From positions 45,868,184 through 45,932,183 of the forward strand of contig OZ035961.1 of NCBI GenBank assembly GCA_964034945.1: a stretch of 64,000 nt of DNA, read 5' to 3'. Made by a program: the position numbers and the translations under genes. The DNA is from Chrysopilus asiliformis (taxonomy: Eukaryota > Arthropoda > Insecta > Diptera > Rhagionidae). This document shows positions 12,701 to 22,655 of the stretch, piece after piece (the stretch's first letter is position 1; each line of letters starts with the position of its first letter). The notes beneath the pieces were generated by a model that saw only the letters and a list, made by a program, of their open reading frames with translations, was not told the DNA's origin and did no database searches.

Positions 12701-13277
12701 TGTACAAATAATGAAGTAGACTCACTATAATTTCCAAAAAGTTGTTAGTTACGAAATAAACAAAAACACAAAAAAAAAATCGTTACAGTAATTGATCTAT
12801 ATTTCTATAACGTCATAACCTTACATATAAGGTAATTTTGCATAAAACAGCTAAATCCCAAGCAACCAGATAAGACATAATGCCTTAGATTAGGGCGTGG
12901 TGTCTTAAAAAACGACCAATTTTAAGACACCACGCCCTAATCTAAGGCACTATGCCTTATCTGGTTGCTTGGGATCATTTTGTTACTGCATTACCTTACG
13001 TTACGTTATGCTTATGCATTGATGAAAATTTTAAGCAAACCTATAGGAGAAACAATTGGCGTATACAAATTTTAGTCAAAGAACAAAAAAAAATTAAATT
13101 AGATTAATTAAATTTGTATTTTTCTTGCAGGTGATTCTTTTGATCTTGGCTCTAGGACAAATGTTGGCTCGATCACTGCCGTTCCACTCCGCCGCTGCAC
13201 ACGCTTTATCGGCTCCAGTACCATTTGTGCATGGACCACCACCGAGTCCTGTCTGGATCGAAAAGGGGTGGCGGTAA
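6720..13277 (+). CDS. Small Osiris-like (DUF1676 C-terminal module) membrane protein, three exons
   Basis: Predicted 126-aa protein from exons 6720-6819, 6889-7022 and 13131-13277. It opens with a signal peptide (MAAVQKVILSIVVLCCFLQC), then a short acidic stretch, then GRTFGHHFLKR and a long hydrophobic region (VIPAAFVVGVVTTLLAALTV) continuing as KGLGVGVILLILALGQMLAR. It ends in a Pro-rich tail (PFVHGPPPSPVWIEKGWR). The segment around KGLGVGVILLILAL resembles KSIVVGKVAILLLILSSL of the Osiris protein at 14835-15818, so I read it as an Osiris relative lacking the N-terminal two-cysteine part. Intron 1 joins in frame only as a GC-AG intron (CAG|GCATGT) or with weaker GT donors nearby. Intron 2 (7023-13130) is GTGAGT...TTGCAG, phase 0, and full of transposons. 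Exons 2-3 are firm; the exon 1 end is less so. Confidence 0.75.
7142..8002. mobile_element. PIF/Harbinger-like MITE, 861 bp, with nested hAT
   Basis: Terminal inverted repeats of about 28 bases begin AGGTGCCGCTCCACATGAGA and are mirrored at 7975-8002. The 3-bp duplication TTA sits at 7139-7141 and 8003-8005, as expected for PIF/Harbinger. Subterminal sequence is rich in CTCGCGAG/CTCGAGA-like motifs. No transposase. It lies in intron 2 of the small Osiris-like gene and is interrupted by the hAT-like element at 7334-7802. Confidence 0.8.
7334..7802. mobile_element. Non-autonomous hAT element, 469 bp, nested
   Basis: Ends CAGGGATCCC and GGGAACCCTG form hAT-like inverted repeats, and the 8-bp target duplication CTCGCCAT is perfect at 7326-7333 and 7803-7810. 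It inserted into the Harbinger-like MITE, so it is the younger of the two. Internal sequence is AT-rich with repeated ACACTACT motifs and no coding sequence. Confidence 0.85.
8574..9503 (-). mobile_element. DINE-like repeat, family B, minus orientation
   Basis: A dispersed repeat with end motif CAATTGCCAGG, segments such as GAGAAAATAGAAAAA and GTATGGGG, a GACAGACAGACGG-type core near 9380-9415 and a TATACC-type start at its right edge. Relatives are at 9515-10107 (opposite strand), 29020-29235, 49250-49440 and 61540-61900. It is interrupted by the element at 8937-9183. With 9515-10107 it forms a head-to-head pair. Confidence 0.5.
8937..9183. mobile_element. pogo/Tigger-like MITE, 247 bp
   Basis: Inverted ends CAGTAATTCCTCCCACTGCG and CCGCGCAGTTGGAGGGATTACTG, flanked by TA (8935-8936, 9184-9185). 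The motif CTGCGCGG recurs six or so times inside, a marked GC contrast with the AT-rich surroundings. The CAGTANT(C) start and TA target fit pogo/Tigger-type elements. No coding sequence. It splits a copy of a dispersed repeat at a defined point. Confidence 0.75.
9515..10107 (+). mobile_element. DINE-like repeat, family B, plus orientation
   Basis: Begins TTTATACTCTATACCAATTG, followed by ACACAAAAATGAACTACAAA, then a GTCCGTCCGTCTGTCTG core near 9598, and ends near CGCAATTGTAGCTTTTATTA. It mirrors the copy at 8574-9503, with the two TATACC starts separated by only some tens of bases. Some internal motifs recur at 25690-25810 and 26920-27180. Confidence 0.5.
10639..11449. mobile_element. pogo/Tigger-like MITE, 811 bp
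   Basis: Inverted ends CAGTGATCCCCCGCCATACG and the mirrored GCGGGGGATTACTG, flanked by TA (10637-10638, 11450-11451). The motif TACGGA recurs throughout. No transposase frame remains. Sits in intron 2 of the small Osiris-like gene. Confidence 0.75.
11517..12222 (+). pseudogene. 3' fragment of a non-LTR (Jockey/CR1-like) retrotransposon
   Basis: Broken frames encode the C-terminal end of a reverse transcriptase ORF: GMEINEKLQWSKG, then LSIYKTCIRPRLEYNSHIWA, GAPKTVLQLLDRIQKRVIRL and later [15 protein letters not shown]. At least two frameshifts and one stop break it. The 3' tail reads AGGGTCTTCCCCTAAGCTCT followed by GGCTGGAACTATAAAAA. Pieces at 40611-40838 and 51319-51760 have the same end, so this is a family of 5'-truncated insertions. 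Confidence 0.75.
12855..12975. repeat. 56-bp near-perfect inverted repeat (hairpin)
   Basis: Arms 12855-12910 and 12920-12975 differ at two positions, with a 9-base loop. Arms begin ATCCCAAGCAACCAGATAAG. It lies in intron 2 of the small Osiris-like gene on its coding strand, so the pre-mRNA would fold here. It may be a tiny palindromic MITE or a source of small RNA. The flanking bases 12223-12854 and 12976-13130 are AT-rich with nothing else seen. Confidence 0.8.
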
Positions 13278-14834
13278 ATAAGATGGGGACATCCGTTATA
13301 CGAATGTTTCAATCGTAGTGTACGCTTTACACATAAGTTACCTACTAAATCAGATTATTATCAATTTGTAATGAAAATAGTTAATTATTTATTTATTTAA
13401 TTTATTTAAAATATAACAAAACGAATATGAATGTGAAAAAAGGAAATGCGTTTCTAGAAATATTTCATTCCTAACCTGACAAATATGCGATGGTAACTCA
13501 TATCACAGTGCAAGAATTTAGTTAATTTAAATTCAATATGCGTTGTTGACACGCTAACCAATCACATACTGGCGACTTCTATTTTTTTAGTATTTAGTTA
13601 AAAGAATTAATTTCAATAATCGATAGCGGATTTCGATGTCGATTGAATTCTTTTTCGGTGGTTAACCGCTTTCTTCAGGTGTTACACTTTTGTATTTGGT
13701 GAGGCACGATTCACGAAGAGAATTTTTTAGGGTCAAGACAAATACGCACGGTGAACAATCATCACGGAGAGGATCGTGTTTTAATTGAATTTAGAATTAA
13801 CAAAGAAATATCACATATTTGTATTATACTATATGAGATTAAAGGCACGTCTGATACGAAATCAATTAAATTTTCATTTTACACTTTCATTCGATAATTT
13901 ACAACGTAAACTTATTCTTCTGGGGTTGAATTACGCAATATCTGTATGGAAATGGAATACCTCGAGGATAGTAAAGTTTTATTCAGATGCTATCATTTTA
14001 AGCTAAGTGAATTTGAATTCGAAATGTGTGACATGATCTTCTTTCTACTTTACGATTACCTCTTCTAGTGATCGAGTTTTCAATAAAAAAAACTAGATCA
14101 ACTTCGAATCAATCTTGCGATTTCCTATTATGGAGTTTTGAGGACAACGCATAGTTATCGATATAATTGAAATTATGCCAATTTTCTTCACGTTCGAATA
14201 AGCAGAGATATAAGATAGACTTATATCTTATAAAGTTAGTGTAAATAGTTCCAGTTCTATGAAGCACACACAAGTTGTTACACCGTTGAGAATTTTCTTA
14301 AGATGTTTACCACATATAGAAAATTATTATGGTTGAACCCACCTGGTATTGAATAGGATATCTATGTTAAATTTTATCTAAAGAAGAAGCCACAATTGAA
14401 CCTAGTAATCAGCAAACCAGAAAACCGACAAGCCAGGTAACAAGCCTTATCAAACATAAAACAGAACAGTTATTCAGCCAATGTCCATATACCGAAGGCG
14501 AATAGAGTAGTTTCGCAGGTGGGAATTGAGTGCAGTAGAAAACATCAGTTTTAAGTTTTTGTTGTTGAACATTTCAGTGAAAGAGGTGCATCTATAGAAT
14601 TTTCTTTGACTAGAAAATAAAATGCACGCCAAGTTGATAATTCACCGCATTTTGCAGCAGTAATCGTGATCGTGAGCATCTCAGGATAACCACAAAAGAT
14701 TCAAAGATATTTTCATTAATCAAGTTCAGATGTTGTGATTTTATTTAATTTGGCCATTTGTAAGATACTTTGCTAGATACGTACACTTAAAGTGGTCATG
14801 GAGTAGTAAAGTATAAAAATATTTAAATGTTAAG
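13278..14834. other. Intergenic, no gene recognised
   Basis: AT-rich spacer between two Osiris-family genes in the same orientation. The frame at 13785-14006 has no recognisable feature. No transposon ends were noticed, so this may be the least invaded spacer of the left part and is a reasonable place to look for enhancers of the 14835 gene. Confidence 0.35.
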
Positions 14835-15818
14835 ATGACTCAGTTCTTAACGTATGTGTTGATTTGTTTATGCTGTGTTCGAATAAATTTAGTGAATTGT
14901 TTGGGAAGTGGTGATTCAGAACTTCCCGATCAAAATGCAAGAAGTGATGACCATAGCAAGCGATCATTTGATAGTACACCAAATTTCGGCAATGATTTTT
15001 CTCGTTTCACGCCATTCGTAGAGGAAAACGCCAAAAGTGAAGATCTTAGCGATGAGAATCCGGATAGAGTTCGCGAACATCTAAAACCATTCAAGAGTAT
15101 TGTATTGGGAATGTATAAAAACTATCGTAGCACATATCTGGGTAATAAAACCTCAAGTGATTATGTGAAATCCAGGAAAGATCTTGCTGAGGCCAATTCC
15201 ACCCCAATGCCAATTGAACCGAAAGATGCAACGTCAAAAGAAGACATTCCAGTGGCGACGCACACCCGGACTCAAACCAAAAAGCGTAAGAAGAAGAAGA
15301 AATCCGAATTACCATACGACCGATACAATGGATCATTGCGGTATAACGTCGGTCCCGGGGTTAACGTTAGTCTAGATATGAAAAAGGATATTGTGGAGGT
15401 TAATCTCGATGAAGATTGCCTTAAAGATATCTTCACTGGTAGGTGGGATGACAATTCCGATGAAGGTAAATTATTTCCTCACAAGTTAACTTTCAATAAT
15501 TACTTAATTTGTATTTTCTTAGGTCGCGGTAAGAAATATAAAATGATATCGAAAATCTTACCACTTTTCATACTTCCATTTCTTATACAATCGGCGATAA
15601 TACCGTTCTTGGTATCAACATTAAAATTATTGCTAGTAAAATCGATTGTGGTTGGAAAAGTTGCGATATTATTATTGATTTTATCGTCCTTGAGGAATCA
15701 TTATAAGAGCAGTAGTTATGAGCCGGTTCCAGCTTATTATGTTGATCATCCCAGCCGCAGGTCGGAGCCGGCTTTTGGGTATAAAGCGGAGGGAAGACCG
15801 ACGACTTGGATCACATAA
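14835..15818 (+). CDS. Osiris-family (DUF1676) protein, two exons
   Basis: Predicted 308-aa protein from exons 14835-15465 and 15523-15818. A signal peptide (MTQFLTYVLICLCCVRINLV) leads into a long polar, acidic region, then a Lys/Arg run (KKRKKKKK, about residues 149-156). The next part (LRYNVGPGVNVSLDMKKDIV, VNLDEDCL) matches the usual Osiris segment before the core. Exon 2 has GRGKKYKMISKILPLFILPF and a long hydrophobic stretch, then RNHYKSSSYEPVPAYYVDHP. The intron (15466-15522, GTAAAT...TTCTTAG) is 57 nt without a stop, so the unspliced frame gives a 327-aa product with a spurious hydrophobic insert. The spliced G-RGKKYK junction fits the family. It lacks the clear two-cysteine stretch of the gene at 506-1320. 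Polyadenylation signal AATAAA at 15940-15945. Confidence 0.85.
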   Translation: MTQFLTYVLICLCCVRINLVNCLGSGDSELPDQNARSDDHSKRSFDSTPNFGNDFSRFTPFVEENAKSEDLSDENPDRVREHLKPFKSIVLGMYKNYRSTYLGNKTSSDYVKSRKDLAEANSTPMPIEPKDATSKEDIPVATHTRTQTKKRKKKKKSELPYDRYNGSLRYNVGPGVNVSLDMKKDIVEVNLDEDCLKDIFTGRWDDNSDEGKLFPHKLTFNNYLICIFLGRGKKYKMISKILPLFILPFLIQSAIIPFLVSTLKLLLVKSIVVGKVAILLLILSSLRNHYKSSSYEPVPAYYVDHPSRRSEPAFGYKAEGRPTTWIT

Positions 15819-15939
15819 TTAATCAAAATATTCGAATATCGACATGTCTACAACAGCTACCTGATGTTCTCTTATTCTTTTAAACAAAATGATTGTAATA
15901 AGATTTTAATTAAATAACGTACAAATAATTATTATTTCA

Positions 15940-15945
15940 AATAAA
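15940..15945 (+). terminator. Candidate polyadenylation signal of the 14835 gene
   Basis: AATAAA about 120 bases past the stop codon at 15818. Confidence 0.5.
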
Positions 15946-16072
15946 TTCGAGGTTTACTTGCGAGAGTGTTTTCTATTAAAGTGATACTGGATCCACCGAA
16001 TCAACTATAAAAGCGTTGACCATCAATCGTTGACCATCAACTTTTGACAACAAATACAAGATGCTATATATC

Positions 16073-16633
16073 GGGTCTTTCAATAAGGACATAACAATTT
16101 TGTATATAAATAAAACACAGAATAATTGAGATATCGGGCTGAAATTTATTCCAGGTGTAGTGGAGATGTTACATTTAAGTATGAAATTCGATGCCGTTCA
16201 TATGGCCACCGCGAGTACGTTTGCAGATTGATTCTTTGGAGCCAATTTTCCACCACTCTTCCACACATATCGGCTAGAACGTTGGCAATTTCGCGTTCGA
16301 TATTGTTCCTGAGCTCCTCTAACGTTGTTGGCTTGTTGGCATAAACCAACGACTTAACATAACCCCATAAAAAGAAATCGCATGAGCGAGGTGGCCATTC
16401 GACCGGACCATCATTTCATTAATCATTTCATTTCATCATTTTCATTATAATTTCATCGGACTCAGAATTTCGGTAGTAAGTTTTAATAATTTTCAAACGT
16501 TGCTCGTTCGTGAACTTCACCATGATAAAAATGTAAACCTTGACTGACGTTTTAGCATTGCCAGATCATAAAAAAAGTTTTAGGGTGCGTTTTTATTAAA
16601 ATACAAAATTGTTATGTCCTTACTGAAAGACTC
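16073..16633 (-). pseudogene. Internally deleted DD41D (rosa-type) mariner
   Basis: Inverted ends (GGGTCTTTCAATAAGGACAT and the mirror ending GAAAGACTC) extend about 30 bases. On the minus strand a start at 16523 gives MVKFTNEQRLKIIKTYYRN, the helix-turn-helix start of a mariner-like transposase. The frame then jumps, after a large deletion, to a C-terminal part: PPRSCDFFLWGYVKSLVYAN, then NIEREIANVLADMCGRVVEN. The same C-terminal family occurs at 27181-27831. Clear TA duplications were not found. A dead, MITE-like derivative. Confidence 0.75.
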
Positions 16634-17404
16634 TTTACAAACAACCAGGTGGATGCGATCCCAAATTTTCAATTTAAATCTTACGACTGTAAGATCGTAA
16701 CCGATTTCGGTCCGACCTAGGGTTGTCGTTTTATAACTTTCAATAGTGGAGTACTATAACATATGTGAATGCGAAGAGAATCGGAGGCGGACACCTCAAA
16801 AAGGTTCCTTGTAAGTTCTAAAGATGTACCTACGCAGTAAAAATTTGAATTGTTAAAATCGATTTCAAGAATTTAAAAACGTACCATAGAAGTGAGAAGT
16901 TATAGGTAAGCAAAGATAGTTTAAATTGTTACCGTAAATTTTTGCCGTTTTGGACTTACGGTTAGACGCAAATACAACACCACTTTAATTGAAAAAATAG
17001 TTACTGCTACACAAAAAATGTTAGTTTAGGATTGAAAACAGAATTGCTGTTTCAATAAAAGTAATTTTTTATAACAAACTGATAACGATTATTTTAAATT
17101 TTCTTAATAAAACCATATTTTCACTGAATTTTCAAAATGGTAGTATAATTCGAGTTTAGGGAGTAGGTTTGCGAAATAAGTTTATAAATAATAGTGCTGT
17201 TGAAAAGGTCTCGGACTCGGAAATGGTTCTGAGACGATTCTCGATCCCTGGACTTGTAACCGTATACCCATCTATTCGGGTGCTAAAAAACTGGTACCCA
17301 GTTCCAGAAAATCACGGGTTTCAACAGTAGTCGCCACATGGCCTGTAGGCGATTGTTAGTCGGTCGGAAGGTGGTCATCAGGAGGTTATTAGTCGACACA
17401 TCAT
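16634..17404. other. No gene recognised
   Basis: AT-rich DNA with no coding signal or element boundary that I can define. Confidence 0.3.
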
Positions 17405-18045
17405 TCTAATATATAAAAATGAGTTGTTGTCTGTCTGTCTGTCTGTCTGTTCCTCTTTCACGCAAAAACGGCTGAACCGATTGACTTGAAATTTGGCATG
17501 AGTGTCTGTGGTAGTTCTGGTTCCAACATAGGCATACGGAAAAGTAGCGCGAGGGGTGGGGGAAGTAAGAGGAGGGGGGAGTAGGAGAGGGGGTAAAGTG
17601 ATTTCGAAAGTTAGTTTTTGCGCTATGTTACTTTTTCGCGGGGAAACTACTGAACCGATTGGCCTGAAATACTAATATATAAAAATGAGTTGGTATCTGT
17701 CTGTCTGCTCCCCTTTCACGCAAAAACGGCTGAACCGATTGACTTGAAATTTTACATGAGTGTCTGTGGTAGTTCTGGTTCCAACATAGGCATACGGAAA
17801 AGTAGCGCGAGGGGTGGGGGAGTAAGGGGAGGGGTAAAGTGATTTCGAAACTTTGTTTTTGCGCTATGTTACTCTTTCGCGGGGAAACTACAGAACTGAT
17901 TGGCCTGAAATTTGGCTAGATGTTCGTCGGGAGTCCAGCCCCAACATAGACCCATTAAAAAGTTTTTAAGTTCTTTCCGGTTTTCTTCGTATTCTAAAAC
18001 TTACACAAAACACTTTACCCGGCAACGACGGGTATGCAAGCTAGT
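17405..18045 (+). mobile_element. Helitron-like non-autonomous repeat with duplicated 5' part
   Basis: Starts TCTAATATATAAAAATGAG, carries GTCTGTCTGTCTGTCTG and the motif CGCAAAAACGGCTGAACCGA, and ends ACCCGGCAACGACGGGTATG followed by CAAGCTAGT. The 5' TC, a 3' hairpin (CCCG...CGGG) and a CTAGT end are Helitron hallmarks. The first about 266 bases are repeated directly (17405-17670 and 17671 onward). No helicase or Rep frame. Relatives with similar ends are at 37081-37703, 42160-42785 and 60634-61388. Confidence 0.6.
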
Positions 18046-18271
18046 ATACAATAAAACGATTGCACGCACCCACAAATCGGGTCAACAGCAGTACAGTAAT
18101 CGTGTTTTGTATTTTGCCTTTATATTTCGACACGACACCTTTTTATTGCTTTGTTAATTAAACTTTAGGTTTTAAAAAAAGATACGTAAAGACGTTACTT
18201 CGTTGACCGTCGACGGTTTACGATGGGAGGGACGTGTGCTACTAAATATTTAAATAATTTGGTTGACCATG

Positions 18272-18518
18272 TGGATTATTTGAATATCTCGAAACCTAGG
18301 GTTTATTGGTCAATATTTTGAATAATATTTGCTTCTCTCGAAACGAATTTTCTATTCATTTGTACAGGATTTCTCCTGGCGCACAATTGAATATTTTGAA
18401 ATTTTAATTCAATTGAATTTAAAATTATTCAATCTTTCGTCAGGAGAAATCCTGTAGAAATGACTATAAAATTCGTTTCGAGAGAAACTAGGCTTCGAGA
18501 TATTCAAATATCACAGTT
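18272..18518. mobile_element. Foldback element, about 247 bp
   Basis: Two long imperfect arms: TTTGAATATCTCGAAACCTA and ACAGGATTTCTCCTG on the left are mirrored by CAGGAGAAATCCTGT and CGAGATATTCAAATA on the right, with further matches (CTCTCGAAACGAATTTT) between. A palindromic MITE by structure. No target duplication identified. Confidence 0.6.
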
Positions 18519-19730
18519 GCTATAACACTACGTTTATTGATAAATTACTCAAATATAATTCCCGGATAGGATTTTTCCATTGAAAAATATAAAAATTTAT
18601 TACGTTATTCGCCTAAGCGACCTCTAATGAACGATTTTTCACTCCAAAGGTCGGTCAAAACAAGTGAATTTTATAAAAATTAATATAACTAACTTGTAAT
18701 TTCTGCGAAAATCATGTCATTTTACAGAACTTGAAAAATTCGTTTAATAAAAATATGAACTATTTTGGGTAATCATAGGGGTTTTATTATTATCATTGTT
18801 TACATAATATGATACACTCCTTTGTTGTAAAATGTGTGGAAACGGATACAAGAACACACTCACTTTTATTTATTAAAAATTGTTTTGATTTTTATAGAGG
18901 AAATTGGTGTATGGATTTCTTAGTTAAATTTTTAAAACACAGATATTGAAACTTTTATTACTTCCGTTATCAGTTTAATATACGAGCTATATAACGTTAT
19001 CATCTATTTCATAATCAAAGCTACGATTGTAGATAAAACCAAATTAAGGTAATAAACAGGTATAAGTAATAAAATTAAATTCTTCCAATTCCGTTATACA
19101 GGGTTATCTAGAGCTCATCCAAATCTCAATTATCGCATTATAGTATAAAAAAATTTGATTTTAATTAATACGAGGTGATTACGTATTTATGAAATGCAAT
19201 ACTGGTTACATTTTTGTGCGTTTATATGATAAATCCGGATTGCTATAATAAGTAGGAAGGAAACCAATTTTAGTGTTAACATCGAGATAGTGTTTTATCG
19301 GGAAATGTGGTTTTCTTCCGACAAAACAATTATTGGGATGTCCCCGGTTCAATCAGTCAACATAAAAAAATATCAGTAAAGTGAATTTTATTTCCAAACA
19401 CATTTTGAAAGATTAATAAGGAGGATGGTTTTTCTGCTGTATGCATATAAGATTCCGTCAATATGGTTTTAAAACTCGACGCCTAATCGATAGCACTTGA
19501 TCTATCGTTAGCTTTTGACCATGTTTGTCATGCAACTTTGTTAAAAAGCTGTATCCCCATTATCCCCAAATAAATCAATAATTACCTTCCTGATCTTTCG
19601 AATTGATTGGGATCTATCTTGTAATCATTCAACAGGTCAGAATATAGTATTTTCTTTCATGTTTCGTGTTTCAGTTTTTGCTTCTACTTGCAACTTGAAG
19701 CGAATGAATTCTTTAAATGAATGTGATAAG
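18519..19730. other. No gene recognised
   Basis: AT-rich sequence with no long reading frame, RNA gene or repeat boundary that I can support. Confidence 0.3.
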
Positions 19731-21251
19731 TAGGGCTGCCAAAAATATGCATTTGCATATTTCTTCTCGTTATGATTTCGGCTCCGGGAGTTTTTTATTC
19801 ATCCGAATCAATAAGTTTAGAAGCGAATGAAGGTCACTTGTTGTTGCATATTTTGCATATTTGACACGTTAGTGCATATTTGCATAAAAATGCATATTTA
19901 GTTGCATATTTTACAACTTTCATGAACAACCAAATTTTTTTTTTGTACAATTCAAATTATAATTCGACTGTTTCAGCTAGAATAAATATTAAAAATAAAT
20001 AAATATGTGTTTTTACTTTCTTCTACGAAGTATAATACAGTATTGTATCCATGAAAAATTTCGACCTTTTAATTTAACCTAAAAAAACATTTCCCGATCA
20101 TTCCTTAGTCGATTGGAGTCATATTACAAAAATGTCTTTCTGTCTGTCAGTCTGTCAGTCTGTCAGTCTGTCAGTCTGTCAGTCTGTCAGTCTGTCTGTC
20201 AGTCTGTGTACAAGATTTCTCAAACACTAATAGAGCTATGAGATTTTAGAGGCATATTTGGTCCTGGAATGGGACGATCCTATCAACTTTTGGTGGAAAT
20301 CCGTTAGCCAGAAGTAACCAAAATGGCGGCTTTTTAAAAATCGCGAATTGGTTTTTCTCAATTTACTCCGAAACTACGCATTTTTAGTAGTGTTAAGTAT
20401 GACAAAACCTGGAGAAAAAAAAATCCTACACTTATGTCTTTTGCTAGAACTCGATATCTCAAACTGTTATCAAGATACACCGTTATTTCAAAAAAAATAA
20501 TTTTTTCCATTATATCGAAAAAAAAAATGGTTTTTTGCTTACTGTATATATGAGATGAATTAATGAGAATGGCATTCTGCACAATTTTGTCTTTTACAGT
20601 TATCCATTATCTTTTACCGTTATTGAAATATTTTTATTAAACTCTAAAAAAATATATTTTTGCGAATTACTTGCAAACTAACAGTTTTTCGAAAAAACTT
20701 TTGAAAAACGAATTAAAGGCAATGAAATTTTCTACATTTTTACCTTTTACCGTAAATTGATATCTTTTACCGTTCTCAAGTTATCTAAAATTTTGTACAT
20801 TTTGAGGTCGTCTTTGGTTGACAAAACGATTGAGATAGCGTAAATTGCGCAGGGTCGTAGATTTTGTGGAAGAAAGTTTTGTGGTAGCAACAACTGAGAT
20901 TTTTCTACAAGTTTTAACCCCGATTATACCATAGACAATATGAAGTATTGAACATATTTACGAAATATCTTAAAATTTAACAGTTGCAATTTAGAAACAA
21001 GTAAAAAAAATTTTTGTCAGTCAAAATGTCAATCTTTTTTACAAACTATTATTTTTTCAATTTTTTTATTTTCCACATAAGTCGAATTAACCACATTTTA
21101 ACAAGTTCCGTTCACTATTTTGGGTGAAATATACTATATTTCGGATTTTTAATGTTTTTAAAGTGCATATTTAAGTGCATATTTTGCCGTTTTTAGTGCA
21201 TATTATATGCGCATATTTCGCCTTTTTTAGTGCATATTTTTGGCAGCCCTA
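19731..21251. mobile_element. hAT-like element, 1521 bp, with nested repeat
   Basis: Ends TAGGGCTGCCAAAAATATGC and its mirror GCATATTTTTGGCAGCCCTA, with a perfect 8-bp duplication GTGATAAG at 19723-19730 and 21252-21259. Subterminal sequence is dense in TGCATAT motifs, likely transposase-binding repeats. The middle (about 20080-20940) is a copy of the GTCAGTCT-type repeat also seen at 3779-5340. No transposase frame. The minus-strand frame at 20358-20582 is chance. Confidence 0.85.
20125..20215 (+). repeat. GTCAGTCT tandem array
   Basis: Roughly ten units of CTGTCAGT, with a few variant units, form a microsatellite inside the dispersed repeat. The other copy near 3868 has only two units, so the array has expanded here. 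Confidence 0.8.
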
Positions 21252-21616
21252 GTGATAAGTCATACATCGAAAAAACATACTCCGCTTGGAATAGTTTGCA
21301 AAAAATGATTTTTGGAAAAAAAATCTGCAAAAATGGCTTAAAAATTTTTACTCAAACTAATCAAACTAATTTCTAGAATAAGATATTATCCTTTAAACTA
21401 TTTTTTTTAAATGCAGGTGGATGAAAAAATAACGAAAAGACTTCTAACTACTTTATAATGGGAAATCGGGAATATCACTAAAATAGTTTTTTTTAATTAT
21501 AAAATAGTTAATGTCAATTGAAAATTTTTTCGATTTAACTACAAAATAGTAAATTTTACTACTAGTTAAATTTCTTAAAAAAATTGTCGATTTTGACTAT
21601 ATTTGTATTTGATATT

Positions 21617-22534
21617 CACCCTTGTTCTGAAATACGGCGTTATGTTAGTTTGCTCGATATTTACTCGATCAGCACTCGATATCGCATTTTCGGTATTCTG
21701 AAATACGCAACGTTTCGTTTGAGTTCAACGCGGAGTAACGCCTCGCAACGTATTCGATTTTCGTTGTTCTGAGATTCGCCGGGAGCTGATATTTGAGGTT
21801 AAATTGCTCACTTCAGTTTTCTCGCGTTTGGTGGATATTTCAGGCAGTTTTAGGGCTTCTTTTGCGATCAATTAAAATGTTAGTAGAAAATAATGGAAAT
21901 ATATATTTAAGTATGAAATTACAAGTTTATTTGTCAAATAGGAGTGGAAATAAAAATTCAACAAACACTGCCCAATTCGACTATTTAATTGATGTAATGA
22001 AGGAGCACCCTGATATCGCGAAGAGCTATTCACAGAGACCAGTGGCAGAGGTGCAGGCCATCTGGCAATCAATATCGGATAAATTATCCAGCTTGGGACC
22101 ACCAAAAAAAGATTTCCTCAGTATATAAAAATGATGTTTTCCTCAGCCGAAAATCCTTCCTAAAGCTAGGAAAAAAACTTATATGAATTGAAAGTTACAC
22201 TTTTTCTATGTACTCACGCTTCTTCACTTAAATTCATGACGTTCGAAGAATTTCTCAGAAGAATTCTTTGCTCCCGCAAGGAGTTTATCTCCTCCTGCCT
22301 CAATAATAAATTAATTGGCACCGTGAAATCCATGTTTTACTTTCAAAACTTGCACTGAAATGGCTATCAACCCAGATACAAACATAACCAGCTGATTTTT
22401 GACACTTCGTTTGCATGCGATGTTTGCCGTATTTTTAAACAGCAAACGCCGTTTTTCAGAACACCGATCGCGTAGCGAATCGAATCGAATGCGTTACGTT
22501 TAGCGGGCTAACGCCGTATTTCAGAACAAGGGTG
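21617..22534. mobile_element. Decayed Harbinger-type element with Myb/SANT-like remnant
   Basis: Left end CACCCTTGTTCTGAAATACG is mirrored at the right end (CGCCGTATTTCAGAACAAGG, to 22534). Inside, the plus strand holds a Myb/SANT-like (zeste-type) piece at 21950-22115: AQFDYLIDVMKEHPDIAKSY, then VAEVQAIWQSISDKLSSLGP, as in the DNA-binding partner protein of Harbinger elements. On the minus strand near 22333-22215 a short frame MDFTVPINLLLRQEEINSLR resembles the N-terminus of a Harbinger transposase. The rest of the transposase is missing. Family assignment rests on these remnants; a clean TWA duplication was not found. Confidence 0.6.
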
Positions 22535-22655
22535 AGTAACTTTCTTTGGTTTCTCAGTGAATTTACCTCATTAAGAAATATAATGGGAGTGTTAAATCCA
22601 TTTTCAAACTTCAATCAAACGTTTTCACTTGCATAACCAAGAAATAAATACAACC

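Noticed and set aside
14835..15818. Unspliced 327-aa Osiris product as the main form
   Set aside because: The 57-nt stretch has good GT and AG sites with a pyrimidine-rich end, and removing it restores the usual Osiris motif order.
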